Shown here: one piece after another, positions 26,501-36,845 of the stretch
How positions within the stretch are numbered: position 1 is the first letter of the stretch
How the letters are laid out: every line of letters starts with the position of its first letter
From: Musa acuminata AAA Group
Taxonomy: Eukaryota; Streptophyta; Magnoliopsida; Zingiberales; Musaceae
Length of the DNA stretch: 64,000 nucleotides
NCBI RefSeq assembly: GCF_036884655.1
Contig: NC_088338.1
Location: 5,429,501 to 5,493,500, forward strand
Direction: 5' to 3'
Translations under genes and position numbers: made by a program
Notes under the pieces: model-generated
What the model saw: the letters and a program-made list of their open reading frames with translations, nothing else
Told to the model about the DNA's origin: nothing
Databases searched by the model: none

Positions 26501-28868
26501 ATCAATAAGTTCAAATTTCTGCAGAGGCCATAACTACATAATATACACTATTAACACTAATCCTGGCACAAAAGCTTCATATTTGTTTGTGAAATTAAGT
26601 TGTTAGATTTGTTTGGTTAGAAAATCATGAAATAAACAGGCACTTCCAAAACATTAAGGATGACCATGAAATACAAAATCTACTGAGAAATATGCATTTC
26701 ATTTTTGTCAAAAGAAGTCACATGTTACATTGGAGGTATTCGACCAAGCAAGGACGACCCAGTTGTCTGTTCTTTAGCCAAGCAAGTGGCAATTTGAATG
26801 GCATTTCGTACACCTGGTCTATGAGAATAAAAGGTTCAGTACCTCATAGTTATGTTGCACAACAAAATCTGAAATTTATGTCCCATAAATATGATGTAAA
26901 TACCAATAACCTATATTTGGTGTCTGGCTACAGATGAGTATCCATTAGAAATACCTCTTACAGCTCCAACTGCTCCAAATGCTCCAGAACCATCCATGAT
27001 ACTTGCATCACATTCTACATGACCTTTCTCTGTCAAATTTGAACCCCGGCCTGCATTTGTGGTCGGATCATCCTATGGAAATATATACACATTATATTTA
27101 TATAACAAGCATGCAAGTATCTCATCCCTCCAGTGTAGGAGCAAAATAACCTGGAGTCTTTATTACTGGTCTGCATCTCATCTATTCCAAGAAATGGACT
27201 AGAAATGTCCAGTAAGAAGCATCAATATTTCATAGCACAAGATACATGCAAAAGATATCAACAGAACCCACAAGCGCTATTCCTAAAATATCATTAGTTT
27301 CATTTTATCTCATATCATCACTCTATCCCCCGTCTTTGACTTTACAAATATATTTGGCCTTAAACTGAATACTCCTAATACAATAACATTAGGATAGTTG
27401 TTTGTTGTCCAATCTTTGCCCACAACATGGGCCAAAGATGCTTATAAAATATTTCTTCATATCGAACAAAAAGGTCCAAGAACCAGAAAAACAAAAAAAC
27501 ATATTAATTTCATTAACTTCATGAAAACTTGATCACCATGCACTACCCAAAAAGTATGTTACAGAAATGATGCAGGTGATGTGCCAATCTTGTAGATCGC
27601 TTAATATTCAATCAAGAAGCAAACAGTCCAAACTCTTCCTCTCTATATTCTTATTTGTCGTAGCATGACTAAAAATTTCCAGGTTGTCTATTTTTCTATC
27701 TTCTTCTCACACTAACATGATGAACACTTTCCGAGGACCCAGATTATGTACCTTTTGCACTCGTAATTGTTAATGCTATCCCATAATTCCATATCTAGTG
27801 ACTCTAACCCAAATAATTTTACTAGCACCTCTAGCAATAACAGATATTATTATAATTTTCCTTTAAACAAAGATAGCAAATACATTGTTTAGCTGCCATG
27901 AGATATGAGAAAATGCTTGTTGGCAGCAGGCATATTCTATGTAACAAGATAATTCATATTGATCCTTTGGCTAAAACCTGGCTTAAATAAACCCATTACT
28001 AGAAAGCCAAAAAATGAAAACAAGAAAGTGATTACAGACCTCCAACACTTGAATAGCAGCTGAAACAGCATCTAAACATCCACCATCACCCTAGAAACAA
28101 TAGAAAACATCAGCTAATACAATGAATAATTAGTGCACAACACATTACCAAGTGCTTCACCACAATACAAGAAGCATTACATACCAAGAAATAACTTCAG
28201 AGGTAGATAATTATTACCTAGCACAAAATGAGAATAAAAGAAATACTAGTTTCGTGATCACCTAATAATCCATCACCAGAGTATATATTCGATCATTGGA
28301 GTATAATCATGTAACACAGAAAGGCTGTGAAACCCTAGTGAAGACATACACAACCTATGTCCAAATGAATGGGATACCAAAACAAAACAGAACATACACC
28401 TACAATCCAATAGTCCTGTAAAAGGATCTGATGGACCAAAGAGAGAGATTTGAACAGCTTCAGGACCATAATGAAAAGTCTAATGTGGCGTTAGAGTTTT
28501 CTTTCAATATTGTCTTCTAGATAAAAACGGAAGGCCCAATTTGTTAGTGACAATAACATGTATAGCGCTAGTCGTTGCTTCAATCGATCAGCTATCACCA
28601 CCTTCCTCAAGGATCATCGATCGACACCATCGCGAAGCAAATCCCGGAACCAAGAACTTAGAAGTGAAAAAGACAAAAACCCCAGGAAAAGAGAACAAAC
28701 TCCGTGGGACCGGTCGAAGACTACCTTGCGAAGAACGGCGGCGGCGGCATGGCAGGCGCGCTTCATGGCTCCCCTGTAGGCCTTCTCGTTGGCTGGTGAG
28801 TGGAAGCCAGCGCCCACATGGACCGCCACGAAGAACCGATTAGGGTTTCCTTCGCCCTCGCCCGCCAT
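20576..28868 (-). CDS. Threonine aspartase (Taspase 1-like, Ntn hydrolase)
   Basis: Ten coding exons on the minus strand, in transcript order: 28868-28725, 28090-28040, 27072-26955, 26813-26729, 25716-25635, 25485-25347, 23851-23682, 22127-21964, 20889-20769 and 20698-20576. Phases match at every junction, giving 398 aa (human Taspase 1 is about 420). The family is an asparaginase-2-type N-terminal-nucleophile hydrolase, made as a proenzyme that cleaves itself before a Thr. That site is seen in exon 7 as [20 protein letters not shown], with the nucleophile at Thr239, followed by SGGIALK. Other family blocks are [20 protein letters not shown] near the N terminus, [20 protein letters not shown] in exon 3, [13 protein letters not shown] in exon 5, and [16 protein letters not shown] and [16 protein letters not shown] in exon 8. 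The plant role is unknown; animal Taspase 1 cuts after Asp in nuclear regulators. The last exon reads [18 protein letters not shown] then stop. The final few residues could differ if the GT after RPK is used as a donor. Confidence 0.92.
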
Positions 28869-29215
28869 TTTTCGTCGCTCGCCCCTGCGGAGGAAGGAGA
28901 GAATAGAATCTTATGTTCGTGGACAAGAGGGGGAAAGTACTCCCCATACGTCTTGTCTATTTATACGTTGTATACGTTTCGTATAGAAGCTGTCCAACAA
29001 GTACAATACAAGACGAAGTTTCCAAGCCGACCTTGATATGCATCCGTATGAATCTCTTTATATGATCCGAATCCGATAACTATCACCTGTAAGAGTCCTT
29101 AAAGGATCCGGATCTATGTGAATATCTCCCAATAAAAAATGATTTAGGAATAATGCCACATTTTTTCCAAAATAATGAAAATTGAACACACGATAATCCT
29201 CCAAAACAGATATCA
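28869..29215. promoter_or_regulatory. Divergent intergenic/promoter region
   Basis: This is the spacer between the Taspase-like start codon (minus strand) and the probable first, non-coding exon of the SF1-like gene (plus strand, from about 29.2 kb). With transcription leaving in both directions from a few hundred bp, it must hold both core promoters. I see no unambiguous TATA box. The call rests on gene arrangement only. Confidence 0.45.
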
Positions 29216-29661
29216 ATGCGAATTGGTTGCCTTCTCAGAAGAAGGCATTGCGTGGTAATCGCTAATCACGTCAAGATTTCGCAATTGTCCTCGTCTTCCT
29301 CAGCTCCGCGACTCTTCGATCGAATATCCGAGGCTTCAATCTTCCTTTCCTGTCGATTCTCCAAAGGTTTGACGCCGTGCGCTTGTTTCTTTCTGCTGCT
29401 CCCTTGATTTCTAGGGTTTATTGGACCGATTGAAGATCTCGTTCGCCCTTTTCTGATCACTTGTTTATGCATTCTTGAATTTACCTTCGCCGGATAATAA
29501 TTGTTGTTTTCACATCTGTAGTTCTTGCGTTCAGTTATATTGATATTTTATGTTGTTAGATTTGCCGAAATTTGGAAATATAAACCCCGAATTTTCCTGT
29601 TTCGCTGTTTGTCTTCTTGGGAATTTCAATGTTTGGCTTCTTGGACACAAAAGATGCAATC

Positions 29662-30005
29662 TTTCTTATACACCTTCTCTTACTTTGTCTAATTTCTTTC
29701 CAAGAAACTGTAAATGAACGTGTCAGCGAAGAATTTTTTGGTCTTTTTTGTGGCGTATCCGGATAAATAACTGAGAACCGTGAGGTGAAAACCAAGAATT
29801 ATTTTAGATTAGCTGATTGTGGTGTATCCCGTTCTTGGTTTGAGAACTGCAAGATGAAAACCAATAACAGGAAACACCACAATCAGCTAATCTCAAATAA
29901 GTATTGGTTTTCACCTCACAGTTCTCAGTTATCTATCCAGGCATACACGTTCATTTATAGTTTCTTGGAAAGAAATTAGACCAAGTAAGAGAACATGTAT
30001 ACGAA
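29662..30005. repeat. Long imperfect inverted repeat (foldback)
   Basis: The stretch from about 29662 to 29842 reappears as its reverse complement at about 29860-30005. Shared blocks include TCTAATTTCTTTCCAAGAAA, AATGAACGTG, GATTAGCTGATTGTGGTG and GTGAGGTGAAAACCAA. The 5' arm has about 27 extra bases (around 29725-29752), and the centre is itself partly palindromic. By eye the paired blocks are about 90% identical. It lies upstream of the SF1-like coding region, probably within its leader intron, so a transcript would fold into a long hairpin. It could be a foldback or MITE-type element, or a hairpin small-RNA source. No target duplication was recognised. Confidence 0.8.
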
Positions 30006-30420
30006 ATGTTCTGACTCGAATTAAATTTTGGCGGATTTGTAGTTCTATAAGTTGTTTTCTTTTTTCTTTTTTTACTTCTGATGTCAATCTTCTGAATGTT
30101 GATGTATTTGCACTTGATTCGATGACAAACACCATTCAGTTGGATATCTTTCTTTCGTATTAGAGATGTTGGCACAAAATGTTAAGCTTTCATTAACTCA
30201 GCCAAGAATTTGGAGAATGGTGAGTGGTGTAATTGTTGTAAATTGGCCAAACTTAGATGTTTAGAAGCAGTAAGTCACACATTGTTTACAATAATCATCA
30301 TAATTGATTGATTCATATGGTGCATCGATCCATGAACTCTGATATCTATTCTCGGTGAATCTAATTTGGTCTTCATAGTGAATTGAGTTGTTGTTGCATA
30401 GTGAATGAGTCATATTCATT

Positions 30421-32733
30421 GTGATGTGCTTGTTTGATAGGAAACCAGCTGCGATATCTGGAACCAGCATAAGTATTAGAAAGCCGAAAAATACAATGGA
30501 TTGTAACTTGCACATTGAAACTGATTATGACAAAGAGACTCCTAATTGTGAACACAAAAACCATAGCGAGCCAGAATATGGTACTCAAGAGAGCAACTAT
30601 GAAGAAGAATCCAATGGTGAAGAAATTGCCGAAGAAGAAGATCCTGATGGAGAGGCTAAACCATGTGAGAGAGAAGTTATTGAAGGACTATATTGGACAG
30701 AGCCTACCGAAGAAGATCCACAGGAACAAGTGCTAGATGAGGAATCAGTTGGAGTGCACGATCAGGAAGATGTATCAGAAGGATTCAGAAGTCAGTCATC
30801 TTCCAATGGTGACGACGAAGAATGTGAATTGGGCTCTAAACCATCCAGTTCAGATAAGAAAAGAAGATCAGCTGATGAATCCCAAGGCAATATGCAAAAG
30901 AGGCAGAAGCAGGATGACTCCAAGCTAGAGATATATTCTTATGCGACCGGCGTGATCTTCAAGGACAAAGCTAGGAGCTCGAATTGTGATGAAAACATTG
31001 CAGACATGGAAAATACTGGAAGTTCTGGTAAGAGAAAACGCAGTAGAAGCAATATGGAGCCTGAAACTTACAAGGTAGAAGTTGATATCGATCTGGCTAC
31101 TAAAAAGAGGAAAACCAGATCAGTTAATAATGATGCCAAATTGAAATTGTTAGGTCCTTTAAAGCTTCCAGATTTTGACAAGATTCCTGTAGGTGGCACT
31201 TCTGTTGATCCGGTAACAGAGAAATTGAACTCGCAGCTCTTTGAGGTAAATCGGATGCTGAGTGCTCACGTACTTGTCGATGACCAACCAAAGGTAAATG
31301 AGTCGGATATCCAGATAAATTCAAGAGTGGCCAGACTCCGTGCCAGACTCATAAAGCATCGGCAAAAGATCATTTTAGAGCTGATTAAGAGGAACCCCAC
31401 TTTTGATCCTCCTGATATCAAGCCCCCAAAGCTGTCCAAGAAGCTTTATATTCCAGTAAAAGAATATCCCAGTTACAATTTTATTGGCCTTATAATTGGT
31501 CCCCGTGGAAACACACAAAAGAGAATGGAGATGGAAACAGGCGCCAAGATATCACTGCGAGGTAAAGGTTCTATTAGAAAAGGAAGAGTCCTGACATATA
31601 AAGATTCCAGATGCGAGTCATCTGAAGATGATGACTTGCATGTCTACATTAAGGCAGATACTCAGAATTCTCTTGATTCTGCAGTGCAAATGGTGGAAAA
31701 ACTGCTGGTTCCCGTGGAAGAAGAAATGAACGAACACAAGCGAGCACAGCTGAGGGAGCTTGCTGTGTTGAATGGAAAACTTGGCAAAGATTCAAGTGAA
31801 GTCCAGAAGACAACACCAAGATCCAGTACTTCTTGCGACATCTGTGGAATTGCATTTCATCATAGCGTTGCTTGTCCTTTGATTGCATCAAACACTGGAA
31901 TCGGCAAGAGTGATAAATTCTTTGTACAGTTGGGAAGTAGTGGAGTTGGTCCCTTCAACTATCCACCACTTGCTAGTTCCATATCAAGCTTGATGTCCAA
32001 TCAACAATTCCATGCTCCAGCATCATCCAACAGCAAACCTTTAAAAGAGATTGATGAAGCTAAACTATACGTGTGCTATCTTCCCCTATCCGTGAATGAT
32101 GACAAGCTACTGGAACTCTTTTCGCCCTTCGGATGCATCTCCGAAGCTATAGTGATCAGAGACAAGACCACAGGTTTAAGCAAAGGATATGGTTTTGTTA
32201 AGTACAGGGATCCCTCCTTTGCTGCTGAGGCTGCGGCAAGCATGAATGGGTGCAGGATCGAGGGAAAGATGCTCTCAGTTCAGGTCGCAAATCAGCCTTC
32301 ATCTGCATCCAAGACTTGCACTTTTCCATGGTTGCTCAACAACTGCAACAACCTACCACCTTATCCAACTACAGCCATTTCTCAAGGAAAACCCGGTGTT
32401 ATGACCTGGCCTGGTCATCCAGGATCTATGATTTCCGAGACTCGTGCTTCTATTCCTAAGAAATGCAGCTTTATCTCGCATGCTGGTTTTATCCGTGGAC
32501 CTCCATTCTTTTTTGGTGCCTCAAATCAAAATTCGGTACCCCCTTTGATTCCAGATGCTGTCACATCATTCAAGGAGCCTGAGCAGTTTCCTGGTTATCC
32601 GAACAACATTGAATTCCAGGATCAGTCGTACTGCTCGAGATATCATTACAGACTGCCATCAAAGTATGTTCATCCAACTCAGACTCGTGATAGCTATCGA
32701 GCATCGTTTGCTCATCAAATGCCTCCACCTTGA
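30421..32733 (+). CDS. SF1/branchpoint-binding-protein-like splicing factor (KH, zinc knuckle, RRM)
   Basis: A single uninterrupted coding exon of 770 codons. Residues 1-240 are acidic and Lys/Ser-rich, with nuclear-type basic clusters (KKRRS, KRKRSRS). Residues about 245-335 match the SF1 helix-hairpin segment. The KH-QUA2 domain is at about 340-440, with KLYIPVKEYPSYNFIGLIIG and GPRGNTQKRMEMETGAKISL, the SF1 signature for binding the branchpoint sequence. One CCHC knuckle follows at about 472-485 (CDICGIAFHHSVAC, spacing CX2CX4HX4C). An RRM is at about 547-625, with RNP2 LYVCYL and RNP1 KGYGFVKY. The tail is rich in Pro and Ser. Plant SF1 proteins carry such an RRM, unlike yeast and animal ones. 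The expected role is early 3' splice-site recognition in the nucleus. The start is uncertain. ATG 30421 opens the frame, but an AG at about 30439-30440 could be a leader-intron acceptor, which would make ATG 30496 the start. A C/T-rich stretch at 29280-29366 is a likely non-coding first exon. Confidence 0.88.
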   Translation: MMCLFDRKPAAISGTSISIRKPKNTMDCNLHIETDYDKETPNCEHKNHSEPEYGTQESNYEEESNGEEIAEEEDPDGEAKPCEREVIEGLYWTEPTEEDPQEQVLDEESVGVHDQEDVSEGFRSQSSSNGDDEECELGSKPSSSDKKRRSADESQGNMQKRQKQDDSKLEIYSYATGVIFKDKARSSNCDENIADMENTGSSGKRKRSRSNMEPETYKVEVDIDLATKKRKTRSVNNDAKLKLLGPLKLPDFDKIPVGGTSVDPVTEKLNSQLFEVNRMLSAHVLVDDQPKVNESDIQINSRVARLRARLIKHRQKIILELIKRNPTFDPPDIKPPKLSKKLYIPVKEYPSYNFIGLIIGPRGNTQKRMEMETGAKISLRGKGSIRKGRVLTYKDSRCESSEDDDLHVYIKADTQNSLDSAVQMVEKLLVPVEEEMNEHKRAQLRELAVLNGKLGKDSSEVQKTTPRSSTSCDICGIAFHHSVACPLIASNTGIGKSDKFFVQLGSSGVGPFNYPPLASSISSLMSNQQFHAPASSNSKPLKEIDEAKLYVCYLPLSVNDDKLLELFSPFGCISEAIVIRDKTTGLSKGYGFVKYRDPSFAAEAAASMNGCRIEGKMLSVQVANQPSSASKTCTFPWLLNNCNNLPPYPTTAISQGKPGVMTWPGHPGSMISETRASIPKKCSFISHAGFIRGPPFFFGASNQNSVPPLIPDAVTSFKEPEQFPGYPNNIEFQDQSYCSRYHYRLPSKYVHPTQTRDSYRASFAHQMPPP

Positions 32734-33574
32734 AGCCAATGGCAGCACAATGTCTGCTACCGTTTGTGCTCTGTTATAGGATATGTACAGAAATTAGCAA
32801 TGGAATTTTTGCATGAAGATGATGCTTATTAGCCATGTTAGTAGGTTTAGAGGGCCTACTTTTTTCACTCTTTCACGGCGAGCGAGGCCCCCGGAATCCT
32901 ATTCGATCTTCGGGAGCAGAGTTGTAGAAGTGTTTGAGCTCTTTTTCTTTTTCTCATGCCCACGGAACCACAGAGGCAATACCCTAGTGTTTGTGTTTCC
33001 TGGTACTGTCCTGGTGGACACCATTACCAACACGAAGACCAAATCTGTATCTCTTTCCTCTCACTCGACCATATGCTCTTCTCTGACATGATTGACGCTT
33101 GGTCGTTCAAACTGAAGTCTTCTGAACGACAAACTCTTTTGATGTGTTGAGCATCTTTTGCTGCTTTCTGAGCCATCAACTCCTCTGAGTCTCTATATTA
33201 AACTTGGAAACGGTGATCTACTCAGCTTTATATTAGTGCACTGGTAGCATTAGTTTTTAATATTAAAATGTGGTTTAAAGGATCATTGCTGTAAGGTAGG
33301 GGAGGTTGCAACGATTTGCTTGGACTATCAATTTTGGCCTACAGATAAATTCAATTTGGTCGCCGGATGCGGCAAGAAAAGCACAAGGGCGAAGATACAT
33401 ATATTTATCATCTGTTTCCTTTATGATTACAAAGAGAACCGAGCAAGTTCTTAAACGTCCCATTTAGATGATAACATGCCGCGGACTTGACATGGTTTAT
33501 TTACGACATAAACAACCAGATCGGAACGACTCTGTGTACGCATATACTGCAGGCTTTTACATGCATACTCCTTA
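32734..33574. other. Intergenic region between convergent genes
   Basis: 3' flanks of the SF1-like gene (+) and catalase (-). Open frames here are short and carry no recognisable domain. A slightly GC-richer patch at about 32870-33060 is probably untranslated sequence. Confidence 0.5.
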
Positions 33575-35959
33575 TCAGATGTTTGCTCTCATGTTGAGGC
33601 GATTCGCCACCTTCTGTCCCAGCGATGTGTCGCACTGCAACCATTCCCCCACAAGCCCACGATCAGCACACTAACTCTAATCAGCGTTCTATCAGGTAGA
33701 GAGAAAGAGGAGCTTTACCTTCGACAGGAACGAGATCCAGATGCTGCGGAGCTCATAGCTGACCTTTGGGTGTGCTAATTGCTCGGCCCAACGGCGGACG
33801 AAACGCTCTTGCCTGAGGAGCAGATGTCTCTCTCGTTGAAACGCCAAGCAGAACAAAAAGATCTTCGACGTAAAGATTGAATAGAGAATAACAAAGGCGA
33901 TACCTATCAGGTGCCCAGGTACGGTAACGCTCTCCGGGTTGCTTGAAATCGTTTTGCTTGGGAATCACATTCTGCGCTTATTGAAGGAGCACTTCATCAG
34001 AAACCTGAAAGATTTGATGTGGATTTATAAGAGGATTAATCCCACAAGAATCTCACCTTCTCACGCTTGCCAGTGACGATACGATTTGGAATGGGGAATC
34101 TCTCTGCATGACGGAGGGAAGCATGCCTTGAAGGGAAGTAATCGACCTTGAGAAACAGATCCAGTGGTAGATCATCAGAGGCAAGATTCAGAAACAAGAA
34201 CTAGTGATTGCTTGCTAGCTCGGAACATATAGATTACCTCCTCGTCCCTGTGCATGACGTTCATCAGTCCATCGTAGTGATTGTTGTGGTGAGCGCACTT
34301 GGGCGCGTTCACCGGGAGCGTCAGGTAGTTCGGGCCGAGCCGGTACCGCTGCGTGTCGCCATAGGCGAACACCCTGCACTGAAGCATCTTGTCGTCGGAG
34401 TAGTAGATGCCGGGCACCACCAGACCCGGGCCGAACGCTAGCTGCTCGTTCTCCGAGAAGAAGTTGTCGATGTTGCGGTTCAAGACCAGCCTTCCCACCG
34501 GCTGCAGCGGCAGAAGGTCTTCGGGCCATGTCTTGGTGTCATCGAGCGGATCGAAGTCGTAGCGGTCCTCGGTATCCGGATCCATGACTTGAACGAAGAG
34601 CTTCCACTCCGGGTAGTTTCCGGCGGCAATGGAGTCGTACAGATCCTGGGTGGCGTGGCTGTGGTTCTTGCCGCCCACCACGATCGCTTCGTCTTCCAGC
34701 AGGCACTTGACTCCACACGTGGGCTTCCAGTGGAACTTCACGTAGTTGACCTTCCCTTCCTTGTTGACGAAGGTGTAGGTGTTGACGCCGAAGCCTTCCA
34801 TGTGGCGGTAGTCGGACGGGACGCCCACGTCGTCGAAGAGGAAGAAGAAGGTGTGGAGGCTCTCGGGGTGGTGCGAGAGGAAGTCGAACACCCTCCAGTA
34901 CTCCTGGACGTGGGACTTGGGGTTTGGCTTGAAGGCGTGGATCACGTCCGGGAACTTGATGCCGTCGCGGATGAAGAACACGGGGAAGTTGTTCCCCAGC
35001 AGATCCCAGTTGCCCTGACGCCATGAGACAAGCGGTGAGACCTTGGGAAGACGAGCACGAGTACTTCGGCGCAAGGGTGGATCACAGTAGGTACCTCTCG
35101 GGTGTAGAACTTGACGGCGAACCCGCGGGGGTCTCTGATGGTTTCAGGGCTGCCACGCTCGTGGATGACGGTGGAGAAGCGGAGGATGATCGGCGTCTGG
35201 ACGCCGGGCGCCCGGAGGAAGTCGGCGCAGGTGAGGTGAGTGACATCATGAGTGCACTCGAAGAAGCCCTTGGCGCTCGCGCCTCGGGCATGGACGACGC
35301 GCTCCGGTATGCGCTCCCGGGCGAAGTGAGCGATCTTTTCGACCAGATGGTAGTCCTCAAGGAGGATGGGTCCTGAGAGCAACGATAAGCTTTCAGCAGC
35401 TCACATGATTAAGGATGGCTTTCCCTTCGACACCATTCCCATACCTCTGGATCCCACGGTGAGGGCCTGGTCATCGTTCCATACGGGCGCACCAGCGTTG
35501 GTGGTGGTAAAGTTGGTGTCGAAGGAGCTCGAGGGACGGAACTATAAACAATAAAAAGAGAATATAAATCAGAGTTCGGAATACATATTACATACTTAAA
35601 GCGTTTCGATATCGCGTTAGATCTCCGGCAGATTTCCTCCCGAGGGTACGGCTTAGCTGTCTCCACCGGCGCAGCGAGCTACATGGATGGTGCAGCCATT
35701 GGTTCAAACAAGAGGGACCCACAATCCGCTCCGGCTATCTGCTTTCAGTGTGATTGTGGGGCCCCTGTTTGGACCAACGAGCTGCAGGATCGGAGCAACA
35801 TCCTGCCTCGGTGGATACAGCTGCGCTACACCATCACATGAGATCTACCGATAACTACGTGCAACATGAGTTAATACGTATGAGCAGAGAAGTGCTGCCA
35901 CGGACTGCGAATGGCTGCAGGAGCGAAGGAAGAGAGCTTCATACCTTGTAAGGATCCAT
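33575..35959 (-). CDS. CAT: Catalase (heme, clade-typical 492-aa plant enzyme)
   Basis: Breaks hydrogen peroxide into water and oxygen in peroxisomes. Eight coding exons on the minus strand, in transcript order: 35959-35945, 35541-35445, 35372-35095, 35014-34238, 34146-34057, 33971-33904, 33812-33719 and 33634-33575. All junctions are in phase and give exactly 492 aa, the standard plant length. Catalytic His65 lies in [12 protein letters not shown], Asn138 in [16 protein letters not shown], and the heme-ligand Tyr348 in RVFAYGDTQ; all three fall at the usual residue numbers. The start MDPYK with a 15-nt first exon and the end [14 protein letters not shown] are typical of plant catalases. The C-terminal region carries the internal peroxisome signal. 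Exon 4 is strongly GC-rich, unlike the neighbouring genes. Odd points are [10 protein letters not shown], where I recall His rather than the second Tyr in most plant catalases, and the phenylalanine-rich LHTFFFLFD. Nothing suggests loss of function. Paralogue assignment (CAT1/2/3) is not possible from this alone. Confidence 0.97.
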
Positions 35960-36039
35960 GACCTCTGAGGAGGAGAGGGAAGTACGAGAGAGCAGTTTGG
36001 GGGTGCTTATTGCTGCTCCCACCCCATCTCCAAGGTCTC

Positions 36040-36046
36040 TTAAATA
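36040..36046 (-). promoter_or_regulatory. Putative TATA box of the catalase gene
   Basis: TATTTAA on the minus strand, about 80 bp upstream of the catalase ATG (35959) and followed by C/T-rich sequence suited to a short leader. Position and sequence fit a core promoter; no transcript start is known. Confidence 0.45.
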
Positions 36047-36300
36047 GAGAGAGAGTTGGTTCTCCTCACCACCCCGGTCAGACCACTCGCCTGGGTCTTG
36101 CCAGCGCAGCTGGGACACAACCGGTGATGTCGATCCAGACTTATCAGGAGTTCGATCTTACCCCTCCAATCGTACTTTTAATTAGAATCCTACAATTCCC
36201 ATCCGACGAGAGGTAACGGTGGTTAAGAAGAGTTGAAGGTGGGCTTAGAGAGAGAGAGAGAGAGAAGAAGAGATGTTTAGAAAATATTATGAATGAGAAT

Positions 36301-36840
36301 TGACGAGGATAGTAATTATGATAAGACCCGGCCGACGTCAACCGACGCCTCACGTCTCGATCGACGCAACTGCGCTCAGTCAATCGAACCGAAACACCGG
36401 TCGAGGCGTATTAACGCCTACTCAGGCGTGATTCTTCATGCCACGCCAGCGCCCATGTCAGACGCTATCAGCCTGCCTCCTGCAGGCCGGCACATCAAAC
36501 AGCAGTAAGCTTCCCTATAAATATCCTCTCGTTCATCATAGAAAAAAGGGGGAGTGACATGTACAAACACTTCTTCTCCTGAAACCCCCTCCACGTCTTC
36601 TAACTTGATTGTCAGAGGGGTCGGGCCGAGCGCTCCGGCCCGACCTTTGTGCAGGTGCGAAGCCGAGGGTCCCCGTCGGACGCGCGGACGAGGAGTTCCC
36701 GCCCGGAGGACACGGCGACCTCGTCCCGACCGGACCGACTCCACGGGCTCGAGGTACGCCCCTGGGAGATCCCCATCGTCCGGACTCGAACCGAGCTACG
36801 TTAGCCCCGAGGCCACGGTTCCAGGCTGTTTCCCACAACA
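36301..36840 (+). mobile_element. Solo LTR with 5-bp target duplication
   Basis: A 540-bp block begins TGACGAGG, ends CCCACAACA (TG...CA) and is flanked on both sides by AGAAT (36296-36300 and 36841-36845). It is GC-rich and unlike the AT-rich flanks. It contains TATAAATAT at 36516-36524 on the plus strand, as expected of an LTR promoter. No internal retrotransposon sequence or second LTR is present, so this is a solo LTR left by recombination. Superfamily is undetermined. It starts about 340 bp upstream of the catalase ATG, with its own promoter pointing away from catalase. Open frames inside it are not genes. Confidence 0.85.
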
Positions 36841-36845
36841 AGAAT

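Noticed and set aside
34539..35376. Long plus-strand and alternative minus-strand frames over the catalase gene (up to 161 codons)
   Set aside because: They are shadows of the GC-rich catalase exons. Only the catalase frame carries family motifs and consistent splice phases.
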